Shown: piece by piece, positions 41,210 through 50,681 of the stretch | Position numbering within the stretch: position 1 is the first letter of the stretch | Layout: the number at the start of each line of letters is the position of its first letter | Source of the DNA: Winogradskyella jejuensis | GTDB taxonomy: Bacteria > Bacteroidota > Bacteroidia > Flavobacteriales > Flavobacteriaceae | DNA length: 64,000 nt | Direction: 5' to 3' | NCBI RefSeq assembly: GCF_900129745.1 | Contig: NZ_FQWS01000001.1 | Span: 868,001 to 932,000, forward strand | Position numbers and translations under genes: made by a program | Notes under the pieces: generated by a model | Told to the model about the DNA's origin: nothing | What the model saw: only the letters and a program-made list of their open reading frames with translations | Databases searched by the model: none

Positions 41210-41755
41210 ATCAAAAGAAAACCAATCCATATTGAAACCTCTCGCCTAATACTAAGAGAATTCAACAAAAAAGATATTGATGCTCTTTTTAAGTTAGACT
41301 CCAACCCAATTGTACATGAATTTTTAGGAAAAAACCCTGTAAAAGAAAAAACAGAGTCCAAAAAATATATTGAAGATTGCATCCAGAAATATGAGAGTCA
41401 CAGTATATGCAGATTAGCAATTTTAGAAAAAGAAAGTGGTAATTTTATTGGTTGGTCTGGCTTAAGATTTATTGACGATTATACCTTTAACGACCATACC
41501 AATTTCTATGATGTGGGTTACAGACTAATGCCTGAGTATTGGAATAAAGGTTATGCAACAGAAGCTGGAAAAGCTTCGGTAGATTATGGCTTCAATATTC
41601 TAAATATCGAAACTATATATGGAATTACAGAAATAGATAATGTAGCCTCTCACAAAGCGCTACTGAAAATTGGATTAAACTACGTAGAAGATTTTGAACA
41701 TACAGACGGAAGTACTTTAAGATGGTATAGTATTAAAAACAAAAATTATGAGTAA
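41210..41755 (+). CDS. GNAT acetyltransferase with no canonical start codon
   Basis: The reading frame is open from 41165, and from 41210 gives IKRKPIHIETSRLILREFNKKD, the normal beginning of a RimJ/RimL-type GNAT, but the codon is ATC, not ATG. The acetyl-CoA-binding segment is YRLMPEYWNKGYATEAGKASVDYGF, followed by the typical end NVASHKALLKIGLNYVEDF. No ATG, GTG or TTG in frame occurs until GTG near 41504, in the middle of the domain. Either an ATC start is used, or ATG has mutated. The 3' end overlaps the next gene by 8 bp. Confidence 0.7.
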   Translation: MKRKPIHIETSRLILREFNKKDIDALFKLDSNPIVHEFLGKNPVKEKTESKKYIEDCIQKYESHSICRLAILEKESGNFIGWSGLRFIDDYTFNDHTNFYDVGYRLMPEYWNKGYATEAGKASVDYGFNILNIETIYGITEIDNVASHKALLKIGLNYVEDFEHTDGSTLRWYSIKNKNYE

Positions 41756-42098
41756 AGCTTGTCCAGAATGTGGTGATAAAATAATTGGACGGATTGATAA
41801 GAAATTCTGTAGCGATGGTTGCAGAAATGCTTATAACAATCGTATAAACAAAGACTCTAAAAACCTTATCCGGAATACTAACAACAGGTTAAGAAAAAAC
41901 TACAGGATACTCGAAGAATTGAATCCAGATAAGAAGACAAAAACATCTAGAGCTAAGTTAGTAGAAAAAGGATTCGATTTCAACTATTTTACAAGCATAT
42001 ACACCACAAAAGCAGGTACCATATATTACTTTGTATACGACCAAGGCTATTTGCCACTAGATGGCGATTATTATGCTTTGGTAAAACGAAATGACTAG
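41748..42098 (+). CDS. Zinc-ribbon protein of unknown function
   Basis: The 116-residue protein starts CPECGDKIIGRIDKKFCSDGC, a four-Cys zinc ribbon (CxxC...CxxxC) like those of DUF2116-type proteins, followed by a basic helical middle (NAYNNRINKDSKNLIRNTNNRLRKNY) and a C-terminal beta part (YTTKAGTIYYFVYDQGYLPL). Similar short proteins are found in flavobacteria, but no role is known. Its start lies inside the GNAT gene (8-bp overlap), and its stop overlaps the convergent CBS gene by 4 bp. Confidence 0.8.
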   Translation: MSKACPECGDKIIGRIDKKFCSDGCRNAYNNRINKDSKNLIRNTNNRLRKNYRILEELNPDKKTKTSRAKLVEKGFDFNYFTSIYTTKAGTIYYFVYDQGYLPLDGDYYALVKRND

Positions 42099-42574
42099 CC
42101 TTTAGTTTTGCTATTCCAATTTTCAGATTTAAGCTGTAGTGCAGCTTTTAGAATATCTTTCTGACTAATTTGCCCAACAAGTTTACCATTTTCTACTATA
42201 GGAAAACGACGGCGTTTGGAATTTAAAAACTTGTTGGCAGCATCAAAAATATCCATGTTGCCATCTATGGTTTCAACATCTCTAATCATTCTCTTTTCTA
42301 CTAAGTCTTCCTCCAAAGGCATGTTGTAATATCTGCTATCACTAAGCTGCTTTAAGCAATCGCCCTCAGAGATAATACCCACTAATTCGTTTTTTTCATT
42401 AACTACTGGTCCACCAGAAATCTTATTTTTTATAATAGCTTCAACCACAGAATGAACCTTTTGATTAGGCTTAAAAGTGATAAGATTTGTTGACATATAA
42501 TCCTTAACTCTCAGTATTCTTTCTTGAACACTTCCTTGCTGCTTCCTAGCTCCTTGAAAACTTTTAATACCCAT
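42095..42574 (-). CDS. Two-CBS-domain protein
   Basis: The 159-residue protein holds two CBS motifs: the first around VKDYMSTNLITFKPNQKVHSVVEAIIKNKISGGPVVNEKNELVGIISEGD and the second around MIRDVETIDGNMDIFDAANKFLNSKRRRFPIVENGKLVGQISQKDILKA. Such Bateman modules bind adenosine nucleotides and regulate a partner. It has no other domain, so it would act on a separate protein. It is convergent to the zinc-ribbon gene. Confidence 0.92.
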   Translation of the reverse strand: MGIKSFQGARKQQGSVQERILRVKDYMSTNLITFKPNQKVHSVVEAIIKNKISGGPVVNEKNELVGIISEGDCLKQLSDSRYYNMPLEEDLVEKRMIRDVETIDGNMDIFDAANKFLNSKRRRFPIVENGKLVGQISQKDILKAALQLKSENWNSKTKG

Positions 42575-42651
42575 GACCCTGATGTTTTGCGTGAAAACTA
42601 AAGTTACTTAAAATTAACGAGTTAAACAAAAATGTATGCTTACACAATCTT

Positions 42652-42659
42652 ATATTTGC
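42652..42659 (+). promoter_or_regulatory. Promoter -7 box of the SDR gene
   Basis: TATATTTG matches TAnnTTTG and lies 19 bp before the TTG start at 42679. Confidence 0.55.
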
Positions 42660-42678
42660 GAGAAATCTGAATCTTATT

Positions 42679-43497
42679 TTGAAAGTAAAAAACACTAAAA
42701 TTAGTATTCTAGGCTGTGGTTGGTTAGGGTTGACTCTCGGCGAAAAATTACAGGCCTCTGGATACTTAATTAAAGGGTCTACTACTAGCGAAAGTAAACT
42801 TATCGACTTAAATGAAAAAGGTATTCTACCTTTTATAGTTTGCTTAAACGAAACAAATATCGAGGGTAATATTGAAGAATTTCTTTTAAATTCAGAAGTA
42901 CTTATCATTAACATTCCGCCTGGATTAAGAAAAAATCCTAATAAAAATCATGTAGCAGAAATTGCTCAGCTAATGCCTTACATTGAAAAAAGTACTGTTA
43001 AGTATGTTCTTTATGTAAGCTCCACTTCGGTTTATGCAGACGCCTTCCCATTCCCTACTATTACAGAACAAATACCACCTAATGGTACATTGGAATCAGC
43101 AAAGCAACTTGTAGAAATAGAAAAATCCCTTAAAGAGAACACTAACTTTAAGACAACTATATTAAGATTCTCTGGATTGTTCGATGCACATCGCCATCCC
43201 GGTAAAATACTCTCAGGCAGAGTAAATATTCAAAATCCTGAAGCACCTGTTAATCTTATCCATAAAGACGATTGCATAGGAATCATTCAATCTATAATAG
43301 AAAAACAACTTTGGGATGCAACGCTAAATGCTTCTTATCCAAATCATCCAACTAAAAAGGAGTACTACACTATGTATTGCAAAAAGCACCATCTCGCCCT
43401 TCCAAAATTTAAAAATGAAAGTCCTTCAAAAGGAAAAATTATTGATGGCTCTAAACTGGCACAACTCTTGAATTATGAGTACAAAACTGGCCTCTAG
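42679..43497 (+). CDS. NAD(P)-dependent SDR-type epimerase/reductase
   Basis: The 272-residue protein begins with a TTG (MKVKNTKISILGCGWLGLTLGEKL), giving a Rossmann motif GCGWLGLTLG. Later parts (LYVSSTSVYADAFPF, RFSGLFDAHRHPGKIL, PVNLIHKDDCIGIIQ) match extended SDR proteins of the YeeZ type, with the Ser of VSSTSVY in place. The classical YxxxK is not obvious, so the enzyme may bind NAD(P) without standard catalysis. It has its own promoter. Substrate unknown. Confidence 0.85.
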   Translation: MKVKNTKISILGCGWLGLTLGEKLQASGYLIKGSTTSESKLIDLNEKGILPFIVCLNETNIEGNIEEFLLNSEVLIINIPPGLRKNPNKNHVAEIAQLMPYIEKSTVKYVLYVSSTSVYADAFPFPTITEQIPPNGTLESAKQLVEIEKSLKENTNFKTTILRFSGLFDAHRHPGKILSGRVNIQNPEAPVNLIHKDDCIGIIQSIIEKQLWDATLNASYPNHPTKKEYYTMYCKKHHLALPKFKNESPSKGKIIDGSKLAQLLNYEYKTGL

Positions 43498-43538
43498 GAA
43501 ATTAATAACTTTTTAAGACCTTTTAGTATTAATTTTCA

Positions 43539-43546
43539 TAGATTTG
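43539..43546 (+). promoter_or_regulatory. Promoter -7 box of the TPR-like gene
   Basis: TAGATTTG matches TAnnTTTG and lies 20 bp before the ATG at 43567. Confidence 0.55.
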
Positions 43547-43566
43547 GCGCACTAAATTAATTAACA

Positions 43567-44259
43567 ATGAAGAAGATTATTATTGCAGTAGCAGTACTTG
43601 TTTCGACACTAAGTTTTGCTCAAGGTAATGCAGATTTAAAAGCTCACTACGAAGCTTTTTACAAACAAATGAAAACACAAGGAGATGTGCAAGGTATTAT
43701 AAATGCGATGACGCATTTAGAAGTTTTAACACCTTCGCAAGCCAGAAGAGATACTTTAGCTTACTTATACTTAACTGAAGGCCGATACTTACAAGCCTTA
43801 AATGTTGTAGGCATAGAAAAAAATGCAGCAGATTCTGATTTAAATGTCGAAGTAAAAGCCGTTTCACTTAAAAACTTAAATGAGATTAAACGAGCTATAG
43901 AGCATTATGAAGTTTTATTCAATAGAAATCCAAGTGCTCCGTTAGCTTACGAGTTGGCAGATTTAATGATGCAAGACAACCAAGATGTAGCTGCAAAGAC
44001 TAAGATAGAATATGGTTTGGCTAATGTAAAAGACGATATGAAACGTGCATTTTACGAAACACAACGTCCTTACGAAACCTCATTAAAGGCGGCATTTTTA
44101 TATCTTAAAGCTTTGGCTTTATTTAAAGAGAATCAACAAACAAATTTAGACGCTTCTCTAAAGTTAGTGAACGAAGCCTTAACTATTGATCCTAATTTTA
44201 ATATGGCAAAACGTACTCGCGAAGCCTTAGAAGCTAAAAAAGCAGCTCCTAAAAATTAA
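43567..44259 (+). CDS. Secreted TPR-like protein
   Basis: The 230-residue protein has a signal peptide (VAVLVSTLSFAQ) and about four helical repeats typical of tetratricopeptides (LAYLYLTEGRYLQALNVVG, AIEHYEVLFNRNPSAPLAYELADLM, LKLVNEALTIDPNFNMAKRT). It should act as a periplasmic scaffold or chaperone. It has its own promoter and ends at a strong terminator, so it is monocistronic. Partner unknown. Confidence 0.85.
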   Translation: MKKIIIAVAVLVSTLSFAQGNADLKAHYEAFYKQMKTQGDVQGIINAMTHLEVLTPSQARRDTLAYLYLTEGRYLQALNVVGIEKNAADSDLNVEVKAVSLKNLNEIKRAIEHYEVLFNRNPSAPLAYELADLMMQDNQDVAAKTKIEYGLANVKDDMKRAFYETQRPYETSLKAAFLYLKALALFKENQQTNLDASLKLVNEALTIDPNFNMAKRTREALEAKKAAPKN

Positions 44260-44276
44260 ACTAGGTTATTAAGACA

Positions 44277-44313
44277 AATAAAAAATCCCGCTGACATGCC
44301 AGCGGGATTTTTT
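44277..44313. terminator. Bidirectional terminator
   Basis: AAAAAATCCCGCTG pairs with CAGCGGGATTTTTT around an eight-base loop, one of the strongest hairpins in the window. It separates the TPR-like gene from the convergent M13 peptidase gene. Confidence 0.92.
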
Positions 44314-44337
44314 ATTTATGATATATAGTTTTTATTA

Positions 44338-46401
44338 TTACCAGATACGTACACGCTTCTCTGGAGCTAGATACATCGCATCACCTTCTTTAATATCAAA
44401 TGCCTCGTAAAATGCGTCAATATTTTTTAGGGGTTGAGTTGCTCTAATGTTTCCTGGCGAGTGAGGGTCTGTTTTAATTTGCGTTCTCAACGCATCCTCT
44501 CTAATCAATGTTCTCCAAACTGTAGCCCAAGACATAAAGAAACGTTGCTCGGCTGTAAAACCATCTATGTCTTCTGGTCTTCCGTTCTCTTCAAAAAACA
44601 ACTGTAATCCGTCATAAGCACCTAATACTCCTCCTAAATCTCCAATATTTTCTCCTAAAGTAAACGGTCCATTAACATAGACGCTATCTAGAACTTCTAA
44701 AGCGGAATATTGATCAGCTAGCGCTTTTCCTCTTTTTTCAAACTCAGCCAAATCTTCTGGTGTCCACCAGTTATTTACATTTCCATCACCATCAAAACGT
44801 GCACCAGAATCATCAAAAGCATGAGAAATTTCATGACCAATTACTGCGCCAATACCGCCATAATTTACAGCTTCATCTGCAGTATAATTGTAAAATGGAG
44901 GTTGAAGTATAGCTGCTGGGAATACAATCTCATTATTCAAAGGATTAAAGTAAGCATTAACCGTTTGAGGTGACATTCCCCAACGTTTTTTATCTACTGG
45001 CTCATTGATTTCTGATAAGTTTTTCTTTTGCGCCCACTCTCCTACAGCCAGCATATTCTCTGCGTAAGAATTACCTTCTTTCACTGCCATTTTTGAGTAG
45101 TCTTCCCACTCGTCTGGATAGGCAATTTTAACTGTAAACTTATCTAGTTTTTCAATGGCCTTGGTTTTAGTATCATCTGTCATCCAATCTAACTTTTGGA
45201 TTCTATTTTGAAATGCTTTGATAACATTTGCAATCATCTTCTCCGCTTTCTCTTTAGCTTCGGGTGGGAATTTGGAATCTACATAAAGCTTACCAATAGC
45301 TTCACCTACACTACCATTAACCGTTCCAAGAGCTCTTTCTTCTGCACTTCTTTGCTTTTTTGCGCCACGTAATTCTTTACTGTAAAACTCCCAGTTGGCT
45401 TTTTCAATTTCAGTAGTTAAAAATCCTGATGCATTGTTTAATGTACTCCAAGTCATTAATGTCTTAACATCTTCTATTGGTGTATCTTTTAAGAAAGCAT
45501 CCATAGCTTTCATATACTTTGGCTGCATAACCAATAAGGTATCTAATTGCTTTTCAATTCCCATGTCATCAATAAGCTTTTGCCAGTTCATAGATGGTGC
45601 CATTGCTTGAAGATCTTGCAATGATGTAGGGTTATTAAAGTTACGTATATCTCTACTTGCCACTTTATCTAATCTAGGTTCTGCTAGTTGCGTTTCTAAC
45701 TCTAAAATACGCTCTGCAGCTTTCCTTGCATCTGCTTCAGAATAATTTATAAATTGAAGCATGCGCGTAATGTGATTGACATACTTAACCCTTATTTCTT
45801 TTGTTTTTTCGTCTTGATCTAAATAATAATCACGCTGTAAGCCTAAACCTCCTGGAAAAACCCAAGCAGTATTCATACTGCTATCATTAAGGTCTGGATT
45901 TGCGCCTATGCCAGCAAATGGGGCAGAAACACCAAGTGTAGTGGCGTAAACACTTTGCATTTCATTAAGGTTAGAAATACCATTAATTTTATTTAAAAGC
46001 GGCTGAATAGGTTTTATTCCTGCTTCATTACGAGCCACAGTGTCTAACTCAGATTCAAAAATGAGAAGCGCCTTTTTTTGGTCACTACCTTCTTTGTAAG
46101 TTCCTAATTCTTTAGATGTATTCAAGATTTCGAGAACATCGTTTCTAGTAGATTTACGTAAAACTCCAAAACCACCCCAACGACTTTCATCATCTGGGAT
46201 GGAATTTGTTTTCATCCAACTTCCATTAACGTAGTTGTAAAAATCTTCCTTAGGGCTCACACTTGTGTCCATATTTTCCAGAATAATACCTGGAATTTCC
46301 TCTGCCATAGCAGTTTTTTCTTTGGCTTCTTCTTTACAAGCAATAATTGTAAAACATGCCAAAACTAAGGTCGCTAGAACGCGACTAACTTTTGTTTTCA
46401 T
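44338..46401 (-). CDS. M13-family metallopeptidase lipoprotein (PepO-like)
   Basis: The 687-residue protein has a lipoprotein signal (ACFTIIAC) and the M13 (neprilysin-like) layout: an N-terminal helical half (SPKEDFYNYVNGSWMKT) and a catalytic half with VIGHEISHAFDDSGARFD (HExxH) and ENIGDLGGVLGAYDGL (the Glu ligand in ENIGD). It ends with RVRIW, the standard M13 C-terminal Trp. It should degrade peptides at the cell envelope. The ATG at 46401 is used. It converges with the TPR-like gene across a terminator. Confidence 0.95.
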   Translation of the reverse strand: MKTKVSRVLATLVLACFTIIACKEEAKEKTAMAEEIPGIILENMDTSVSPKEDFYNYVNGSWMKTNSIPDDESRWGGFGVLRKSTRNDVLEILNTSKELGTYKEGSDQKKALLIFESELDTVARNEAGIKPIQPLLNKINGISNLNEMQSVYATTLGVSAPFAGIGANPDLNDSSMNTAWVFPGGLGLQRDYYLDQDEKTKEIRVKYVNHITRMLQFINYSEADARKAAERILELETQLAEPRLDKVASRDIRNFNNPTSLQDLQAMAPSMNWQKLIDDMGIEKQLDTLLVMQPKYMKAMDAFLKDTPIEDVKTLMTWSTLNNASGFLTTEIEKANWEFYSKELRGAKKQRSAEERALGTVNGSVGEAIGKLYVDSKFPPEAKEKAEKMIANVIKAFQNRIQKLDWMTDDTKTKAIEKLDKFTVKIAYPDEWEDYSKMAVKEGNSYAENMLAVGEWAQKKNLSEINEPVDKKRWGMSPQTVNAYFNPLNNEIVFPAAILQPPFYNYTADEAVNYGGIGAVIGHEISHAFDDSGARFDGDGNVNNWWTPEDLAEFEKRGKALADQYSALEVLDSVYVNGPFTLGENIGDLGGVLGAYDGLQLFFEENGRPEDIDGFTAEQRFFMSWATVWRTLIREDALRTQIKTDPHSPGNIRATQPLKNIDAFYEAFDIKEGDAMYLAPEKRVRIW

Positions 46402-46506
46402 GGTGATTATTAATTAGTTTGTAATTACATTAGTTATACATAAGACCTTTATCACAAAAAAATGTTACATGTAAACAGGAATTTGTGCTAAAAAGTAGTG
46501 TCATCT

Positions 46507-47040
46507 TCACTCATCTTCAGGGCGACCAACATCATTTTTATCAAATTCTAATTTCTTATTAATTACAAAAATGAGATTAGAATTGGCAATCAATAAATCC
46601 TTTATACTAGATAGCTTGTTCTCTACCGAGTAATTATCTAAGGTTAAATCGTTATTAAGCTTAAGTAGTTTTGTTTCCAAAGCCGTTATTCTAGCATTCA
46701 CTGGCTTGGTGTTAATACTTTGCGGAATACTTACTTTTAAACTATCTAGAAATGCTTTGAGTGTGTCTTTCTCAGAAGTAAAAAAGGTAATATCAGCTTT
46801 TTTTAAATAAGAAACTTGGGTTTCTAATTCTTTAAATCTAGACCAATCTTGAACTTCTTTTTCTGCATCACCGCTTAAAATATAGTCGTTGTATTTAAAA
46901 TTCTCAATTGCTTTAGCCGATATTTCTTTTCTTTCTTTGGAACTAGCTTCTTCAGCAATATCACTATTATTCTGTGCTTTATCTCCACAACTAGCAAGAA
47001 GCGTTAAAGCGAGTATTGGAATTATATATTTGGTTTTCAT
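46507..47040 (-). CDS. Lipoprotein of unknown function
   Basis: The 177-residue protein has a lipobox (LALTLLASC, Cys18) followed by a polar, largely helical sequence with coiled-coil-like heptads (RFKELETQVSYLKKADITF, NARITALETKLLKLNNDLTL). No known family was recognised. It is upstream of the M13 peptidase on the same strand, 106 bp away, and may share its transcript. Confidence 0.75.
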   Translation of the reverse strand: MKTKYIIPILALTLLASCGDKAQNNSDIAEEASSKERKEISAKAIENFKYNDYILSGDAEKEVQDWSRFKELETQVSYLKKADITFFTSEKDTLKAFLDSLKVSIPQSINTKPVNARITALETKLLKLNNDLTLDNYSVENKLSSIKDLLIANSNLIFVINKKLEFDKNDVGRPEDE

Positions 47041-47211
47041 GTATTCGAGATATTGGTAATGCTCTGTAAAGGTAAATAAACTCGTCTTTTATGGATTTAT
47101 TATAAGCTATTAAATTGAATTTGATTTCTATTCATCTAGTCAAGAATAAAAAATTCTTAAAACGGAGTGTATTTTATGTTTTTTTAATAAAAAAACCTCT
47201 TGTTTTCTTAG

Positions 47212-47219
47212 TATTTTTG
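47212..47219 (+). promoter_or_regulatory. Promoter -7 box of the TDH gene
   Basis: TATTTTTG matches TAnnTTTG and lies 19 bp before the ATG at 47239. Confidence 0.55.
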
Positions 47220-47238
47220 AAGATAATAAAATGGTAAC

Positions 47239-48210
47239 ATGTCTTCAAAAATATTAATCATAGGCGCTTGTGGGCAAATAGGCACAGAACTTACAACTAA
47301 ATTAAGAGAAATTCACGGTGTTGATAACGTCATTGCAAGTGATATAAATACAAGAAATTTAGACCTTGTAAATTCTGGTCCTTTTGAGATTATAGATGCC
47401 AAAAATTTTAATGCCATAAAGGATTGCTGCAAGAATTATAATATAGACACTGTCTATCTTATGGCTGCTTTGCTAAGTGCCACTGGAGAAAAATATCCAA
47501 TGGAGGCATGGGACTTGAATATGAATTCGCTTTTTCATGTTCTAAATCTCGCCAAAGGTGGTACCATAAAAAAAATATTTTGGCCAAGCAGTATTGCCGT
47601 TTTTGGACCATCTACACCAAGAGACAATACACCTCAGCACACTACATGCGAACCCACGACAGTTTACGGTATTACCAAACAAGTCGGAGAACGCTGGTGC
47701 GAGTACTATCATAAAAAATATGATGTAGATGTACGCAGTATTAGATACCCTGGAATTATAAGTCACAAAGCAATGCCAGGTGGTGGCACAACAGATTACG
47801 CCGTTGAGATATATCACGAGGCTATAAAAGAAGGAACTTACGAGTGCTTCCTTTCTGAAAACACAGAACTCCCTATGATGTTTATGGACGATGCTATAAA
47901 AGCCACTGTAGAATTAATGCAAGCCCCTGCCGAAAAAATAAATATACGCTCAGCATATAATCTTGCAGCCATATCTTTTACACCAAAACAAATCTTTGAG
48001 AGTATTAAGAAACATATTCCTGACTTTACAATTACTTATAAACCCGACTTTAGACAAGCCATAGCAGACAGTTGGCCATCATCAATTGATGACAGTGTTG
48101 CCAGAAAAGATTGGGGCTGGCAACACGACTTTGACCTAGACAAAATGACTCAAGAAATGATTGAAAACTTGGAGAAACAAGTTTGTCGTGTGGATTTTAA
48201 TCCTAGATAG
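47239..48210 (+). CDS. SDR-type L-threonine 3-dehydrogenase-like enzyme
   Basis: The 323-residue protein matches the short-chain L-threonine 3-dehydrogenase type related to UDP-glucose epimerase. It has LIIGACGQIGTEL as NAD-binding motif, WPSSIAVFG with the catalytic Ser, TVYGITKQVGERW with Tyr and Lys, and RYPGIISHKAMPGGGTTDYAV, a diagnostic substrate loop. The enzyme oxidises threonine to 2-amino-3-ketobutyrate in threonine catabolism. A kbl gene is not in the window. It has its own promoter and terminator. Confidence 0.9.
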   Translation: MSSKILIIGACGQIGTELTTKLREIHGVDNVIASDINTRNLDLVNSGPFEIIDAKNFNAIKDCCKNYNIDTVYLMAALLSATGEKYPMEAWDLNMNSLFHVLNLAKGGTIKKIFWPSSIAVFGPSTPRDNTPQHTTCEPTTVYGITKQVGERWCEYYHKKYDVDVRSIRYPGIISHKAMPGGGTTDYAVEIYHEAIKEGTYECFLSENTELPMMFMDDAIKATVELMQAPAEKINIRSAYNLAAISFTPKQIFESIKKHIPDFTITYKPDFRQAIADSWPSSIDDSVARKDWGWQHDFDLDKMTQEMIENLEKQVCRVDFNPR

Positions 48211-48228
48211 TATAAATAGATGATATCA

Positions 48229-48261
48229 AAAAAAGCCCACTTCTTAAAAGTGGGCCTTTTA
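48229..48261. terminator. Terminator after the TDH gene
   Basis: AAAAGCCCACTT pairs with AAGTGGGCCTTTT (one bulged base) around a short loop, with A and T runs outside. It separates the convergent TDH and T9SS-cargo genes. Confidence 0.88.
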
Positions 48262-48292
48262 TTAAAACTAAAACTTTATTAAAATTCTCTAA

Positions 48293-50578
48293 TTATTGCT
48301 TTAAGAGTTTAATGGTACTCTTAGAATTTCCAGAAGTTAATTGCAAGAAATAAATTCCAGAATTTAAATCAGTTATATCAATAGCATTTTCTATGTTATT
48401 TGCATCTATTGTTTTTACCAAGGCACCGTTGATATTATAAATTTCTGCTTGGCTAATATTAGTATTAGCTCTATGTATAGTAAAAGTATCTTGTATAGGA
48501 TTTGGATAAATAGAGACCTCTGAAAGTTCAAAATCATCAACAATTGATAACGCAACACCTGCACCAACCCTAAACTCTTGGGTCGCTATACCTCCATTAC
48601 CATCTAATGCCATTACGTATAGTCTTGCAGTACCGGATTGATTGCTTGTAATTACTAATTGATTATCCTCAATAGTGGCGCCTATAATCTCAGGATTATC
48701 ACTTGTCACAAAATATAATAATTGGTCATTTTCAGAGTCAGAAAATACTGGTAACAAGTCGATTATCAAAGAACCGAAATCCTCATTTAATTCTAAATCT
48801 TCTAACTGAGTACTCACGATTGGTGATTCATTTTGAATATTCCTTTTAGGCTTCCAATAGTAGTAGCCTAAATATTCGAAACCTAAAACATTGACGCCAC
48901 ATTCATCTTCTTTAATAATGAGTTTAAATTCACCTGATGGTTGCGGAGCATCATTACCATGTATTAAGGCTTCTCCATCAATATCTACTGTTAGAGACCA
49001 ACTATTTGCAGCATTATCTTGCCATAAAAATTGCCCACTGTTCTTTATAACTTGTCCCTCATCAGCTGAAGTTTCTACAGGCACTCTTGTGTAATTTCCA
49101 ACTGCTATTTCAACTGGTACAATATCTCTAAATAAATCAAAACGCCGTCTATAAAATTCATTTTGAAATTTTAATGCAGAAACGGCAGGAAAATATTCAC
49201 CATCAGTTGTTTTGTAAAGCTCTATAAAAAAGTCTTCACCTGGGTAGAGTGAATCTTCGCCAGTCTCTAAAATTCCTGCTTGAAAATCTGGAAAAACTTC
49301 CCATTGAAAGCCTGCCGCATTTTTCCAAAAATATCGTCCATCTTCAAGAATAATTTCTCCAATGTGAAAATCGTTTGTTATCTCATCTAAAGAAAATATT
49401 CCACCTTGTAAATCACTTATAGATAGTAAATCTAATTGTGCCAACTCTTCATCCTGAACTCTAGTAATAAGCTTAGAACTTAAAGGTGAGCAATCAACTT
49501 GTAACCGTTTGTATAAACTTTCGGCATAAAAATCTGGTTCAAATATGCCTTCAAAATCACTTGGCCAAAAATCTGGATTAAACCAATCGTGACCGTTAAC
49601 CTCAAGCTGTAAGTGCGGATATTTACGATATAAATGGTGAAAAAATTCGTGTTGCAGCCATTGTGGCAAGTAAGCTCTCCTTTCGATATCACTATAAAGT
49701 CCAGAACCTAAATGTGCTGGTTTCCTAACCAACCATTTATCATCTATAACAAAAGCGGGACCAGACCTTTCATCTTGCCCCATTCCGCCAGTTATAAATG
49801 TATAATCATCAAAAACATCATTTTCTGGAACATATGAAGGATATAAAATCCACCACCAGTCTGTACTGTTAAGTTCTTCATCACTAAATGCAGCATACAC
49901 AGGTTCTTCATTTCTACTTGTAATATATGGCTCAGAACTAGTTATACTAAGATCCATACAAACGTCTGGAAGTTCTATAATTTCAATCTCAATATTTAAT
50001 GAGCCTCCTGTAATTGCTGTAACGTATTGAGAAAACAAACTAAACGACTGTCTAACTATTCTATAATCATCCGCAATTAGTTCTTGTGCAATAGTATTAG
50101 TTACATAAGGACCTGTACCAGTATTTAATTCTTCTACAGTGGTAGGTTGTATACCTTGAGAACATCCTACCAGAACAATTTTCATCACCACCGTTTCGGG
50201 TGTTATATCTTGCGTATTATTAAGTTGAAAATCTACAATATCTTCAATCATACGCAGCCCATAATAGGTATTTGGAGAACCTATGTTTGCTCCATTTGGT
50301 GCGCCTAACACATCTAACCAAATATTTGTGCCCTTTGGATAGGTCTCAAATATATTGTCGATTAATAGTTTGGCACCTGGATAATCTCCTGTGTTTATGG
50401 CATCTTCTGCTTGTATAAATGTGGTTAATGCGTTACGAGACTGCTCACTAAATGCTTCGGCGCCGCCATAACAATCAAAAAAATCATCAACGGTTATTGC
50501 GTTACATTCTAAATTTTGTGAAATACTGGATAAGCTTACAAAAAAAGCAACTGTAAATATTAATAATCTTGTTTTCAT
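48293..50578 (-). CDS. Secreted protein with HEFFHH motif, T9SS sorting domain
   Basis: From the ATG at 50578 (MKTRLLIFTVAFF) the protein is 761 residues; 13 upstream residues are dropped because they precede the signal peptide (ends near SSISQ). A long N-terminal domain includes PQWLQHEFFHHLYRKY, an HExxH-type motif suggesting a zinc metallopeptidase. It is followed by carbohydrate-binding-like beta modules (GRYFWKNAAGFQWEVF), a cadherin-like repeat (LELNEDFGSLIIDLLPVFSD) and the T9SS type A domain (VSIYPNPIQDTFTIHR, NSGIYFLQLTSGNS). Its sorting domain closely resembles that of the next gene. Substrate unknown. Confidence 0.83.
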   Translation of the reverse strand: MKTRLLIFTVAFFVSLSSISQNLECNAITVDDFFDCYGGAEAFSEQSRNALTTFIQAEDAINTGDYPGAKLLIDNIFETYPKGTNIWLDVLGAPNGANIGSPNTYYGLRMIEDIVDFQLNNTQDITPETVVMKIVLVGCSQGIQPTTVEELNTGTGPYVTNTIAQELIADDYRIVRQSFSLFSQYVTAITGGSLNIEIEIIELPDVCMDLSITSSEPYITSRNEEPVYAAFSDEELNSTDWWWILYPSYVPENDVFDDYTFITGGMGQDERSGPAFVIDDKWLVRKPAHLGSGLYSDIERRAYLPQWLQHEFFHHLYRKYPHLQLEVNGHDWFNPDFWPSDFEGIFEPDFYAESLYKRLQVDCSPLSSKLITRVQDEELAQLDLLSISDLQGGIFSLDEITNDFHIGEIILEDGRYFWKNAAGFQWEVFPDFQAGILETGEDSLYPGEDFFIELYKTTDGEYFPAVSALKFQNEFYRRRFDLFRDIVPVEIAVGNYTRVPVETSADEGQVIKNSGQFLWQDNAANSWSLTVDIDGEALIHGNDAPQPSGEFKLIIKEDECGVNVLGFEYLGYYYWKPKRNIQNESPIVSTQLEDLELNEDFGSLIIDLLPVFSDSENDQLLYFVTSDNPEIIGATIEDNQLVITSNQSGTARLYVMALDGNGGIATQEFRVGAGVALSIVDDFELSEVSIYPNPIQDTFTIHRANTNISQAEIYNINGALVKTIDANNIENAIDITDLNSGIYFLQLTSGNSKSTIKLLKQ

Positions 50579-50681
50579 AGTACAAAGATTTAGTGAGGTC
50601 TGGGCATTTATTTTCAAGTTATAGCAGTTCTATTGTTCTATTGCTATTCCAAGATTTGAAAAACGCTATAATTAGTTTAAC

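Noticed and set aside
41113-41382. Minus-strand frame of 89 residues
   Set aside because: It is the mirror of the GNAT N-terminus on the plus strand, which carries recognisable conserved motifs.
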